Positions 8,375 through 18,034 of a stretch of 64,000 bases of DNA are shown here, piece after piece. Made by a program: the position numbers and the translations under genes. The notes beneath the pieces are model-generated. The model was not told where the DNA came from. It was given only the letters and a program-made list of their open reading frames with translations, and did no database searches. Origin of the DNA: Streptomyces sp. TLI_146 (GTDB taxonomy: Bacteria; Actinomycetota; Actinomycetes; Streptomycetales; Streptomycetaceae); NCBI RefSeq assembly GCF_002846415.1, contig NZ_PJMX01000001.1, positions 186,001-250,000 of the forward strand. Direction: 5' to 3'. Every line of letters begins with the position of its first letter. Position 1 is the stretch's first letter.

Positions 8375-11300
8375 ATGGCCGCTAGGCGCCTCACCTCCAC
8401 GCAGTATCGACGTGTGGAGTGGAAGGTCCTCGACCGGGCCTTGGCGCGTTTTTCGACCGAGTCACTCATCGTCCTGCTTCAGGCAGCGCTCGCCTCACCG
8501 GGCGCCATCCGCTTTCATGATCATCTCTTGTTGCTGTTTTCTCGCGTTCTGCGCTCCCCCGCCCGAGGCGGTGTTCCAGCTGGTGCTGGCGACCTGTCGT
8601 TGCTGATGGAAGCCGCTGGGCGCGCGGCGCCTGGACGCGGTGTGGTGACCGAGCGGGATCCCAGTGACGTTCGCGGCCGAGTACGGTTCTCGATGGGTGA
8701 GGATCGTCTGCTGGTGCACCCGGGGCAGCTTGCTCACCCGTTGCTGTTCCTGCGCTCGTTGAAGCTGACTGCGGGGGCTGTGGACGGGCCTTTGCGGAAG
8801 GTTGTCGGGTTCGGGGTGGAGGATGTCCTTGAGCTGGCTCTGCGGCTGAGCGATCGGAGCCTGAGGGCCCTGTCGGCAGCCTGGCCGGAGCCGAATAGTG
8901 CCGGGGATAGTGAGGAGGCAGGCCCGCTCGCCTGCGAGGTCACGGCCGCCGAGGTGTACGCGGCTGCCGAGGTTGCCCGTGCCGATCCGCAAGCACTGGT
9001 GTCCCTGTGCCGTTGCCCGGAGCGCGCTGGGCGGGCATTGCAGTGGCTGACGTGCCGCATCGAGGATCTGAAACTGCGCTACCACCCCGAAGCGCCCCTG
9101 CTCGGCCCGGTGCTCGCGCTGAGCGCGCATGGTCGGTGCCTTCCCGTTCCGGCCTGTGCGGCGACAGACGCGGTTGCCCCGGCCGTCGCCCGCCTCCTCT
9201 CCTTGCTGCCTCCCGATGCTCTCAAAGCGTCCGAGGCGCGCATGCAGGATCTGACCGTTGGCCGGCTGGCCCGCCTGCTGGGGCTGGACACCGTCCCCGC
9301 CCGGCCGGGTCCGGTGTGTGTGCTGTCCTCACCCAGCCATCGCTACGACATCGCCATCGTCAGCGCTGTCGCGGAGAGCAGCTTGGCCACTCGTCTGGAA
9401 GAAGGCCGCGCAGCGCTCGCCGACACCGCGCAAGACCGCGGACGGCTCGTGGTCTATGGCGGCCCACGGTTCCTGGGGCCCGAGCTGGTCTACGACACCC
9501 TCTACCTGCACGTGGAGGAGGTGGCCGAAATCCTGCACGACGCCGAGGGCAACCTCGCGCTGTTGGCCCTGTTCGTCCTGGAGCTGACGCAACACCCAGG
9601 CATCCACGGCATCGGCTACCGGGACGCCCTCACGGCATGGTCGGCCTGGCACCGTACGGGCGCGCTGCTGGTCCCGGGCCCCGATGGCGACAACGTCGCG
9701 GGCGTGGCCACCGAATCCGTGCGCGATGAGGTCTGGGACCGGGCCGCTGCCTGGTCGGGCGTCGACGAGGTCCTGGCCGCCGTCCAGCTGCCGCCTGCCG
9801 AAGACTTCCTGCACACGCGGCTCAGCCCAGCGCAGGGCGGCGCGGCCGGCACGTACGCCGACCTTGATCACGCCACGCCGGAAGGGCTCGTGATGGTGCG
9901 GGCGGCCACCCTCCCACCGCTGGTGATCGTCGCCGTTCCGGACAGGGGGCCAGGCGCGATCCTGGACGTGGTGGCGATGAGCGGACTGGCCGAGTCACTG
10001 CGCACCACGTTCACCACCCTGGGACCGGTAGTTACACATGCCACCCTCCCTCACGGTGCACCGCTCCTGGTGCAGATGAGCGTCGCTCGCCAGGCCCACG
10101 CGCACCCGGCCAGCCCCCAATCGCCCACCCCGCCTTGCGGAATGAGGAGTGACGGCGAGCGAGGCTCTGAGGAGTGGCTGCTGCTTCGATCCAGCGTGGA
10201 TGCGGACACCGGGCGGATCGGCATCGAGATCGACCCGCCGCTGCTCGCCGCGTTCTCGGGAGACGGCCGCGAAGGTCACGCCATCGTGGGCAGGCTCCTG
10301 CACCACCTCATCGAGCAGGTCCGCCTCGGCCGCGGCGCCAAGCCGGGCACCGGTGCCGAGGCCTTCAGCGCGGCCTGGAACAGCACCCACCCGGTCCTTC
10401 GCCTCACGGCCGCCACCCACGCGTGGCCCGCCACCGCCCCTGCCTTCACCCTGCCGAACTCCCCTCACGTGCATGCCCGGGCCTTGCGCGCCGCGGCCGC
10501 CGCAGTACGGTCTGCCGAGGTGCCGGCGGGCAGCTGGCGCGGCCCGGACGCATATCGCCGGGGCGGGCCCGGCGAGCAGCTGCTGCACGCCCTGGAAGGT
10601 GAACTGGACCAGCAGATCCGTGCCTTTCAGCCCTCTCTCATGCCAGAGCTGGCGCGGCAGTTGAACGCTGCCTGGGCCGACAGGACCCGCTCGGCCCAGC
10701 AGAGCGCCGTCAACCTCGCCACCCCCTGGGCGGAAAACTGGACTTACGAGGCCCACCGGCGCCAGGCCGACGGGGCACGCAGCACCACTGCCCTGCAGCT
10801 GCTCCTGCAACACGCGCTCACGAGCCCTCCCTCCGGAGAAAGGGCCGTGGACGTCCTGGCCATCGCCGACCTCGCGGCGCTGGCCGAACTCGTGCTGCGC
10901 AGCGGGCTCACCGCGGTCGCCGCCTCCCGGCGCCTGCACGACCTCCGCCTGGACATCGCCCCCAGCGGCGTCTTCACCCTCACCACCGGCCCCGACACCG
11001 ACGACACGGACGCCGACAGCAGCCCCGAGCAGCACGAACACCTGGGCTTCGATGCCGATGCCTACCACCAAGCCCGGCAACAGCTCCTGACTGCCCGGCT
11101 GATGGCCGCCGAGCCTGCACTCACCGATGGCGCCGCCGTACTCGCCGCCCCGCCTCCCCGCACCGAAGTCGCCTTCACCCCGCCCGAGCTACCAGCGGGC
11201 AGCCAGCTCGCACGGGCCGACCGGCTGCTCCACGAAGAATGGGGCTGCGGCTTCTCTGCACTCGGTGCCGTCCTTGCCACCGCAGCCGACTGGCCCACCG

Positions 11301-12115
11301 ACCCCGATGGCATCGCCGCCGTCACCACCGAGGACTTGGCGGCCGAAGCCGCCTCGTGGTCCGACCTTCCCGCCAGCGAGATCCGCGCGGCCGTTGCCCG
11401 CCTCCGGCTGCACACGGGCAACGCCGCCGGCAGTGGCTCCCACCCCTACACCGAAGTCGAGCGCCGCTCCCGCCCCCTGATCCAGCCCCTCATCACCGTC
11501 GGCGACACACTGCTCGTCCTGCCCTGGCTCGCCTGCGCCGCGCGCGATGCCTACGCGGCCTACCTCGACGGAGGCCGGCTCCCGCACCCTGACCTTCCCG
11601 ACAAGATCACCCAGGCACTGTTGCGCCACCGCCAGCAGCTCGACAAGCACTTGGAGCGGGAGATCGCCGAAGCAGTCCGTGCCGCGGGGTACGCCCACCG
11701 GTCTCCACTCCTGGAGAAGACCGCCCGCGCCCACGGCATTCATGAACTGGCCGGAGAGATCGACCTCCTCGTCGCCGATCCGACGACCGGGCGACTGTGG
11801 GTGATCGAAGCGAAGAACCCCACACCAGCCATCGCAGCACCCGCACTCCTCCAGCACATCAAGAAATTCACACGGGATTACTGCGACAAACTCCTGGCCA
11901 AGACCGCCACCCTCGCAGCCCACCCCCACCAGGCAGCCAGCCTCTGCGGCATCACCCCTGCGCAGAACTGGCGCGTCCTACCTCTCATCGTCACCCGCAC
12001 CGTGGAACCCTCCGCCTTCCTCGCAGACCCCCGCCTCCCCTACACCACAGCCGAGCGCCTCACCGCGGTCCTGGCCAACCCCACCGACCCCGAACCCGGC
12101 TGGATCCCAGCCTGA
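8375..12115 (+). CDS. 1,246-aa protein with C-terminal PD-(D/E)xK nuclease-like domain; candidate defence protein
   Basis: The ATG at 8375 is preceded by GGGGA about 10 nt away. Most of the protein (residues 1 to about 1050) is alpha-helical and leucine/alanine-rich with no family I recognise. Residues about 480-560 and 600-650 contain beta-rich blocks (VRAATLPPLVIVAVPDRG). The C-terminus has a restriction-endonuclease-like core. GEIDLLV (E1128, D1130) is followed by LWVIEAKN (E1145-x-K1147), the D...ExK pattern of PD-(D/E)xK enzymes, with a preceding helix carrying E/R residues. That implies metal-dependent nucleic-acid cleavage. There is no signal peptide. The gene stands alone or with the next ORF, beside an NLR-like pair and an ABC-3C-like operon. 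A single-protein anti-phage nuclease is inferred. Confidence 0.75.
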   Translation: MAARRLTSTQYRRVEWKVLDRALARFSTESLIVLLQAALASPGAIRFHDHLLLLFSRVLRSPARGGVPAGAGDLSLLMEAAGRAAPGRGVVTERDPSDVRGRVRFSMGEDRLLVHPGQLAHPLLFLRSLKLTAGAVDGPLRKVVGFGVEDVLELALRLSDRSLRALSAAWPEPNSAGDSEEAGPLACEVTAAEVYAAAEVARADPQALVSLCRCPERAGRALQWLTCRIEDLKLRYHPEAPLLGPVLALSAHGRCLPVPACAATDAVAPAVARLLSLLPPDALKASEARMQDLTVGRLARLLGLDTVPARPGPVCVLSSPSHRYDIAIVSAVAESSLATRLEEGRAALADTAQDRGRLVVYGGPRFLGPELVYDTLYLHVEEVAEILHDAEGNLALLALFVLELTQHPGIHGIGYRDALTAWSAWHRTGALLVPGPDGDNVAGVATESVRDEVWDRAAAWSGVDEVLAAVQLPPAEDFLHTRLSPAQGGAAGTYADLDHATPEGLVMVRAATLPPLVIVAVPDRGPGAILDVVAMSGLAESLRTTFTTLGPVVTHATLPHGAPLLVQMSVARQAHAHPASPQSPTPPCGMRSDGERGSEEWLLLRSSVDADTGRIGIEIDPPLLAAFSGDGREGHAIVGRLLHHLIEQVRLGRGAKPGTGAEAFSAAWNSTHPVLRLTAATHAWPATAPAFTLPNSPHVHARALRAAAAAVRSAEVPAGSWRGPDAYRRGGPGEQLLHALEGELDQQIRAFQPSLMPELARQLNAAWADRTRSAQQSAVNLATPWAENWTYEAHRRQADGARSTTALQLLLQHALTSPPSGERAVDVLAIADLAALAELVLRSGLTAVAASRRLHDLRLDIAPSGVFTLTTGPDTDDTDADSSPEQHEHLGFDADAYHQARQQLLTARLMAAEPALTDGAAVLAAPPPRTEVAFTPPELPAGSQLARADRLLHEEWGCGFSALGAVLATAADWPTDPDGIAAVTTEDLAAEAASWSDLPASEIRAAVARLRLHTGNAAGSGSHPYTEVERRSRPLIQPLITVGDTLLVLPWLACAARDAYAAYLDGGRLPHPDLPDKITQALLRHRQQLDKHLEREIAEAVRAAGYAHRSPLLEKTARAHGIHELAGEIDLLVADPTTGRLWVIEAKNPTPAIAAPALLQHIKKFTRDYCDKLLAKTATLAAHPHQAASLCGITPAQNWRVLPLIVTRTVEPSAFLADPRLPYTTAERLTAVLANPTDPEPGWIPA

Positions 12116-12541
12116 GAAAAAGGGCACCGGCACGGGCCTGCCGGGGACATGCGTGCAGCTTTCCAACGGGATCTCCACCGGGAACACCCACGGCAGCCAG
12201 GGACTGGAACCCCCCAGGTGTGCGGTATCCCTCCGATCCGACACGGTGTGCGGCCGCGAGACACCCAAGGTCAGGCAGAAGCGCAGGCAACGAGCGGTGA
12301 GAACCTGCAAAAATAGACGGGATCTGTCCCGCCCTCCCCACCAGGCGGGCGCCCGCCACCAGTGGACGGCGGCCCCCAATCCTGCCGAACTCGCCCACCG
12401 AGACGCCCGCGACCTGCACGCCCTGTGGCCCCCTCTCCGCTGACCACTGCAAGTTCAGGATACGCCGCAGGCGTCCTCGTTCGGGCCTGATCCCAGCCAT
12501 CGCCACCCGCACGCCCGCTCCGCGCGCCTACGCCCGGCCTT
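12116..12541. other. Intergenic region downstream of the large nuclease gene
   Basis: About 425 bp with only short frames lacking ribosome-binding sites. The first 40 bp contain GC-rich complementary pieces (GGCACGGGCCTGCCGGG) that could act as a terminator for the upstream gene. Confidence 0.35.
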
Positions 12542-13192
12542 GTGACGGTGAGAGGCGCACGGGCCAAGGTAGGCACGGTGCAGGCGGCGTGGGACCAGGC
12601 AACAATCCTTCGTACGGCAGACGACCAGAGGTCATGGCCCGTGCTGAGTAAGCGCATCACCGCGGCCACAGCCCTGTACGGCACGGGCGAACTCCTCCGC
12701 GGAACTGTGTTTCTGATAGCCGGGGCCCTCGACCAGATCGGCGCCGGCCAACCGGGCCGTGAAGACTTCGTCGAACGCTTCACCGATAAGCTGATGGACA
12801 GGATCGCCCAGAGGCACGAGGTGGTCGACCCAGCCGACTTGCCCATGGTCCTCCAGATCGTGCGCGTCGCCTTTGATGGCAACGACCCGGTGGCCTGGCG
12901 GGAGCAGGCAGGCCCCGTCCCCGACAGCGAACCCCGCACTATGACCTGCGCCCTCGCGCTGATCGCCAACTTCGTCGACCATGTGGATGGGCCCGGAGCG
13001 TGCGAGCGAGCATTACTCAGCACACTCGGCGACGCCTCGCCTGACTGGTGTTCCGGCCCTGGCTATCGCGGGCGGCGACTTCGGCACAGAGGCTGCGAAG
13101 TGCTCGCGGTTGGATCCCTGAACCGAGAGATCATGGGCTCACCGCCGCATTCCCCCGGGGCAGACGCGCGCCCTCCGGTCATGCGGCCCTGA
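12542..13192 (+). CDS. Hypothetical helical protein
   Basis: The GTG at 12542 is a tentative start; GTG at 12640 is an alternative. Residues about 30-160 look like genuine coding sequence with amphipathic helices (GELLRGTVFLIAGALDQIG; FVERFTDKLMDRIAQRHEV; MTCALALIANFVDHV). The last 40 residues are arginine/proline-rich and may be read-through past a lost stop. I do not recognise a family. It follows the large nuclease gene on the same strand after 426 bp, so a shared function is possible but unsupported. Confidence 0.45.
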   Translation: MTVRGARAKVGTVQAAWDQATILRTADDQRSWPVLSKRITAATALYGTGELLRGTVFLIAGALDQIGAGQPGREDFVERFTDKLMDRIAQRHEVVDPADLPMVLQIVRVAFDGNDPVAWREQAGPVPDSEPRTMTCALALIANFVDHVDGPGACERALLSTLGDASPDWCSGPGYRGRRLRHRGCEVLAVGSLNREIMGSPPHSPGADARPPVMRP

Positions 13193-13595
13193 CCTGCCGG
13201 GGCCTGGTGGACATCATCCGAGCACCCGCACGGGCCATGGTCCTGACTGAACTCCAGGCTCCGGCACACCCGCGCAGTGGGCCAGCGCCACGAAGCAGTT
13301 CGGCTGGTGCGTCCTGCACGTCGGGAAGATCGGCTTCGCCGACATCCACACTACCGACCAGCAAGGAACACCCGCGCCCTGTGCACAGCCTCAGCATCCG
13401 GCCGCTTCGTTGGTGCCCGCATCCCCACCACGTACGCGCCACCAACCACGCAGACTGAGGACTCCTTGAGACAGGGCCTGTCTCCCACCCTGGCGGGGGG
13501 GGCGGATCCTCTCGGGGGCTGGCTGAGCTGCGAAGACGCGATTTGCGTGTGGTTGTGCCGTCGTACTTCTACTGTGGCGGAGGTGGGGCGCCATA
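13193..13595. other. Gene-poor region
   Basis: No gene can be supported. Short overlapping frames on both strands have no ribosome-binding sites and arginine/proline-rich translations typical of noncoding high-GC DNA. A run of seven G (13494-13500) is present. Confidence 0.35.
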
Positions 13596-13745
13596 GTGTC
13601 TTTGCCGGAAGAACTTCAGGCACGGGAGGCTGCTGCTCGACAGCGAGTGGAGGAACTTCAAGCTGAGGCCGAAGAGTTGGCGTTCCGGCTGGAGAAGGCA
13701 CGAGAGGATCTCTCGCGGTTGGCTGCCGGATGTGTACCGGAACAT
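13596..13745 (+). pseudogene. N-terminal coiled-coil fragment
   Basis: From a GTG at 13596 the first 45-50 residues form a regular charged coiled coil (MSLPEELQAREAAARQRVEE and EAEELAFRLEKAREDLSRL), resembling the start of small IS-associated proteins common in Streptomyces. After about 13740 the sequence loses coding character and runs antisense into the end of the WD40 gene. It is probably a truncated remnant; whether the short peptide is made is unknown. Confidence 0.35.
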
Positions 13746-14027
13746 CGTGGGTGCGCCGTGAAGAGCAGTGGTTCGAGTGGAGGTGAAAGACCTTCACCGC
13801 TGATCCCGACGGACCCAACAGCAGTGGGCGACGTGCGGCTTCATCCCATCTGGCGCATTCCCGGTGAGGCGGGGGTGCGGGACACCATCCACAGCGGTGG
13901 TGCAGGCTGCTGGTCCAGACGTGTTCCTGGAGGCACAGCACACTCTCTGGAGCGGCGCCTTATCCGGACCTGCCCTCCCACATCGGCCGCAGGGGCCGGA
14001 AGCTCCGCTGCGGCCGTGACCACCGGG

Positions 14028-17000
14028 TCAGCGAGAATTCCTCTGGACGAAGTCGAAGAGGTACAGCCCTGCCTGCCCTGCGGCGGCCAGCCGGTGGCCT
14101 TCTGGGGACCATGCGCAGCCGCCGACTGGCAGGGCGACCCTGGTCCCCGCGACAGGTTTGGTGTCGTCGTCTAGGTCCCACACGGTGATCGTTCCGTCGT
14201 GTCCGGCGGTTGCCAGCAGTCCGCTGACGGGGTTGAAGGCGCACGAAGGTAAGCCAGTGGGGTAACGGATCACCTTGCGGCCGCGCTTGCCGGATGTCGC
14301 ACGCCAGAAGCGAACGGAACGATCTTCGCCCGCGACGGCAAGGAGCATGCCGTCGGGTGAGAAAGCACAGGTGGGAATAGCTCTGAGAGTGCCAAAATGC
14401 GTGCGGAGCTGGCTTCGAGTAGCCCAGTCCCACACGTTCACGCCTCCCACATGGGCGGTGGCGAAGAGCGTGCCGTTTGGGCTGAAGCAGCAGGCCGTGA
14501 TGAACGAGGTACCGGCGGAGAACTGGCCGACGGCCTGACCGTCTGCGACGCGCCAGAGCGTGATCGTTCCACGGCTCCCGCCGGTGACAAGATATCCGCC
14601 GTCACAGGTGAACGTGCAAGCCCCGATGTCGTAAGCAGGATCCGCCAGCCGATGCAAGCGGGCTCCAGTTGTCCTTTCGTAGATTCCCGCAGTTCCGTCG
14701 TCGTCGACCACGCCGAGATGGCGCCCGTCTGGGCTGACGGCACAGGGCGTGCCTGGTCTGGCATGTGTGTCTAGTTCAGTCAGCAGCCCTCCCTCGCTCG
14801 CGTTCCAGATCGAGGTGGAGCCGCCTACGTTGGTTGTCACCAGCGCAGTACCGTCTGGGGTGAACACAACGGCGTCCATGGCGCGGCGGCGCCCGAGTAT
14901 GTCATGCGCGATTGCGCTGGCATATGGATTCCACAGCCGTACTGAGCCGTCTTGGTCTCCTGTCGCGAGCTGTGACCCGTCCGGGCTGTAGGCGCAGGCC
15001 CAAGACTGTGAACCCTTTCCCGTGCCGTGCGCTATGCGCGTCTCCTGACGAGTCATCCGGTTCCACAACCAGGCTGATTGGCCGCCGGTGCCGACGGCAG
15101 CCAGGAGTGGGTCCGCGGGTGAGAAGTCGCAGGCAGTGACGGCCTCGTGGCCGGACATGGCGCCGTTCACCTGGCGGCCGCTCGCCCAGTCCCACAGACG
15201 TACTGCACCGTCAGCGTCGCCGCTGGCCAGGAGGTGGCCGTCGGCACTAAAGGCGCATGCTGTCAAGCGCGCCGGGTCGTCGGGCCGCAACTCGTCGTAC
15301 GGTTCGCCAGAACTTAGGTGCCATAGCCGCACGCTTCGGTCGCCGCCCACGGTGGCAAGGACGTTCCCATCAGGGCTGATCGCGCAGTCGAGGACCGCGC
15401 CCGGATGCCCGCGCAGGACGTGCGCCCGCTCCTTCGAGGGCAAGCGCCAGATTCTGACCGTGCGGTCCGCACCCCCGGTTACGGCCAAGGTGCCGTCCGG
15501 GGAGAAGGCGGCGGTGTGCACGATGCCGTGGTGGCCGATCAGTTCACCTGCGGGTTCGGCCGAAGCCACGTGCCACAGCCGTGCCGTGCCGCCATGACCG
15601 ACGGTCAATAGCAGGGTCCCATCGGGATGGAACGCGCATGCCCGCAACGGGACCTGACCACCGGGGTCCAGGACATGCAGTTGCCTGCCGTCTCGTATAT
15701 CCCACAACAGGCCGAGACCGTCCTCGCCACTGGTGGCCAAGATCGTCCCACCAGGATGAAAGGCGCAGCCGCGCACGGCGCCTCGGTGCCCGCTGAGAGT
15801 ACGCAGGACGGCATGGGAGACGTGGTCAGGCAGTAGCCAGTGAGGCCGCAGATAGGGGTGGCCAAGGCCAGCCCATCCGGGCGTGGTGTCGATGGATGGC
15901 ACCGCCTCCAACCTGGCGAGCAGAGTGCAGGAGAGCGCATGCGATGGTTGGCATGGTGCTAGCAGGTGGGCGTTCTGTGCGATGAGGTGCCGCAACCGCG
16001 GCCCGAGCAGGCTAGTCGAGTGCGTGAGGTCCGACTCGACGGCGGCCGGGCCGTAGGCGTGCAGTCGGGCCAGCATCCAGCGTGGCTCCGTCACCAGCGC
16101 CTCCAGTGGCTGCGGCTGCTGCGCCTGTGCCATGTGGTGGACGAGGTGCTGCCACCAGTACTCGGCCCGTACGGGAATCTTCCACCAGGCGGTGTTGTCA
16201 TCTTCGCTCGGCAGAGTGTTGGCCGCGGCTTCCAGGAGCACCTCGTGAATATCGGCCTGACGAACGCCGAGCTCGGCCCGAGCGTAGTCGCGGATGACGT
16301 CGTGCAATCGGATGAGCGGCGGTTTCTCACGCGCATCAGCCACCAGCGACAGAGCGGCGAATTCCGCGCACGCGGCTGCCGTCTGCGCTGAACTCAGCCC
16401 AGCCGTACGGCCCCACAGCAGGGCAAGCACGTCTCGGTGGATGTCGGTGTCCTCGGGGAAGATACCCAGTTCGAGGAATCGGTCACTCAGGTCGGAGCCA
16501 AGCAGGCGCAGCCCCGCCTCAATCGTCAGGCGGACGGCCCTCGCCCGTGCCTGGTGCTCGTCGATCCCTGGCGGGTCCTGTTCGTCGATCCCGGACGGTC
16601 CGTGCTCGCGCAAGACAGACAGGACGGCCTCGGCCGCCTCATGCGGCGCGGCCCCTCGATCGGTACGTATCCGCAGCTGGGCATTGACGAGAGAGGCAAG
16701 CAGCGGCCATCGCCCGACCGTCCTGACGAGGTGTTCGGTCTCCGCGGCGTCGAGGGCCAGATGCACACCGTGGGTGATGAGGCGCCCGGTCTCCTCGCTG
16801 CTCATTTCGTCGACCCTCATTGGCCAGACGTCTCCCCGCAGGGCATCCCTCACCCTTGTGGTCACCAGCCGGGTGCATCGATCACCGCCAGACAGGAACG
16901 GCGACAGTTGCCCGGCATGCCAGACGTCATCGATGACGAGAAGCGTGGGCAGACACCGGTCGAGCATGTCGCCCAGCTCAAGGCCTGCTTGCTCCGGGTC

Positions 17001-17276
17001 GGTTACAAGGGCCCGCCTGCCGCTGATTCGCGCGTAGATGTCGTTGACTTTGGCCGCCAGCGCTGGGCCCGTCGCGTTCTGGCCCAGCCGCGTCCACCAA
17101 GCCCCGCCGGGAAACCGCTCCAGTATCTCTGGCGCGTTGAGAGCCTGGATCGCGAGCGTGGTCTTGCCGAACCCACCGGCTCCGATAAGAGCGACAGTAG
17201 AAGGTTTAGCCGTGTTCGGGAGGCCACCGGTGAGCCGTGCGAGCAGCTCTGCCAGGATTTTCGGCCGGTCCACCAT
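14028..17276 (-). CDS. NB-ARC STAND ATPase with 14 WD40 repeats (NLR-like sensor)
   Basis: The protein is 1,082 aa from the ATG. It has an NB-ARC module with P-loop GAGGFGKTT (32-40), Walker B TLLVIDDVW (111-119), LVTTR sensor (137-141), GRWPL (188-192) and a winged-helix region. An MHD-like RLHD follows at 323-326, then about 150 helical residues. From about residue 490 there are 14 WD40-type repeats (for example ATGDQDGSVRLWN, ATAGHDGTITVWD), enough for two seven-bladed propellers. This is the architecture of animal Apaf-1 and bacterial STAND conflict proteins, where repeats sense a ligand and NB-ARC oligomerises. The ATG has a poor ribosome-binding site, and the open frame runs upstream without a stop into the CHAT gene. 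Fusion to the CHAT protease by a frame change is therefore likely. Confidence 0.9.
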   Translation of the reverse strand: MVDRPKILAELLARLTGGLPNTAKPSTVALIGAGGFGKTTLAIQALNAPEILERFPGGAWWTRLGQNATGPALAAKVNDIYARISGRRALVTDPEQAGLELGDMLDRCLPTLLVIDDVWHAGQLSPFLSGGDRCTRLVTTRVRDALRGDVWPMRVDEMSSEETGRLITHGVHLALDAAETEHLVRTVGRWPLLASLVNAQLRIRTDRGAAPHEAAEAVLSVLREHGPSGIDEQDPPGIDEHQARARAVRLTIEAGLRLLGSDLSDRFLELGIFPEDTDIHRDVLALLWGRTAGLSSAQTAAACAEFAALSLVADAREKPPLIRLHDVIRDYARAELGVRQADIHEVLLEAAANTLPSEDDNTAWWKIPVRAEYWWQHLVHHMAQAQQPQPLEALVTEPRWMLARLHAYGPAAVESDLTHSTSLLGPRLRHLIAQNAHLLAPCQPSHALSCTLLARLEAVPSIDTTPGWAGLGHPYLRPHWLLPDHVSHAVLRTLSGHRGAVRGCAFHPGGTILATSGEDGLGLLWDIRDGRQLHVLDPGGQVPLRACAFHPDGTLLLTVGHGGTARLWHVASAEPAGELIGHHGIVHTAAFSPDGTLAVTGGADRTVRIWRLPSKERAHVLRGHPGAVLDCAISPDGNVLATVGGDRSVRLWHLSSGEPYDELRPDDPARLTACAFSADGHLLASGDADGAVRLWDWASGRQVNGAMSGHEAVTACDFSPADPLLAAVGTGGQSAWLWNRMTRQETRIAHGTGKGSQSWACAYSPDGSQLATGDQDGSVRLWNPYASAIAHDILGRRRAMDAVVFTPDGTALVTTNVGGSTSIWNASEGGLLTELDTHARPGTPCAVSPDGRHLGVVDDDGTAGIYERTTGARLHRLADPAYDIGACTFTCDGGYLVTGGSRGTITLWRVADGQAVGQFSAGTSFITACCFSPNGTLFATAHVGGVNVWDWATRSQLRTHFGTLRAIPTCAFSPDGMLLAVAGEDRSVRFWRATSGKRGRKVIRYPTGLPSCAFNPVSGLLATAGHDGTITVWDLDDDTKPVAGTRVALPVGGCAWSPEGHRLAAAGQAGLYLFDFVQRNSR

Positions 17277-17374
17277 GGGAAACGGCAGCCGAGGCGCTCC
17301 AGAGGAGACACGCGGGCCAGTCGGCCAGGTGCTTGAGACGCCAAAAGGAGAGGCTTGGCGGGCCCCGGATCCGG

Positions 17375-18034
17375 TCAGCCTTGGGCCGGGTCCGGCTTGG
17401 TAGGGGGGACAACGAGCACGGTGTTGGCGGGGTCGATGCCGGGGCCGTGGGCCAGGATCGGTAGATCGGCGTAGGCTGCCGTACAGTTAGCGCCAGCCAA
17501 CTGGACTCTGGCGAGCTGGTAGGCGCCGCGCACAGACTGCCCGTCGGCCAGCGCCGCGTAAAACCGTGCTGCGAAAGCGATCGCGGCCGGATCACCAATA
17601 CTGCCAGTCATTCCCACGGCTATCGGCACCACTCGCACCAGCTCATCCAATTGCGCCTGGGACTTGCAGGCGTTGAGCACGACAAGGCGCGGCGGCGTGT
17701 CGACTGCACCCACCGCCTGCGCGAACACCCCCGCCGGGATCCGGTGGCCCGAGTTGTGAACATCCGAGCCAGTGTCGAACTCTAAAAGGTCCCGGCTGGC
17801 GTGCCCGGAAAAACTCACCACATGCGGCCTCTCCCGGCTCAGCCCGTTCAGCAGGTCAGTCAAGGTCGCCGCCGGCAGATGCTCGATATGCAGCCCATCA
17901 CGGTGCACCGCTGCCCGCACCGCCGCCTTGACCTCACGGATCTCCTCGTCAACCCGAAGATCCCCACGCGAAGACGCTGTCACGTACAACACCCGCAGGA
18001 CCTCAGGCTGAGGGAAACCCCATCCGGCCGCCAT
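17375..18034 (-). CDS. CHAT-family caspase-like protease
   Basis: The ATG at 18034 has GGGAG six nt upstream and is preferred to the GTG at 18067. The 219-aa protein is a single CHAT domain. An N-terminal strand (VLRVLYVTASSRGDLRVDEE) is followed by the catalytic histidine motif VVSFSGHAS (H78), then the catalytic cysteine motif LVVLNACKS (C123) and the following AVGMTG strand. These are the caspase/separase-type dyad residues. CHAT proteases are effector domains of NLR-like conflict proteins and of the type III-E CRISPR system. It lies 99 bp upstream of the NB-ARC/WD40 gene on the same strand. The protein ends in a proline-rich tail (VPPTKPDP) resembling an interdomain linker. It probably works as the effector of that sensor. 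Confidence 0.88.
   Translation of the reverse strand: MAAGWGFPQPEVLRVLYVTASSRGDLRVDEEIREVKAAVRAAVHRDGLHIEHLPAATLTDLLNGLSRERPHVVSFSGHASRDLLEFDTGSDVHNSGHRIPAGVFAQAVGAVDTPPRLVVLNACKSQAQLDELVRVVPIAVGMTGSIGDPAAIAFAARFYAALADGQSVRGAYQLARVQLAGANCTAAYADLPILAHGPGIDPANTVLVVPPTKPDPAQG
17403..17408 (-). other. Six-C run at the CHAT/NB-ARC frame junction
   Basis: On the minus strand, six C residues sit between GT and TACC at the end of the CHAT gene. The CHAT frame reads GTC CCC CCT ACC and stops 27 nt after the run, while the NB-ARC frame reads CCC CCC TAC CAA and is open from here through the ATG at 17276. One extra C, or a -1 ribosomal slip, would join the two into one continuous frame through VSSGAPRLPFPMVDRP. 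Confidence 0.7.
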
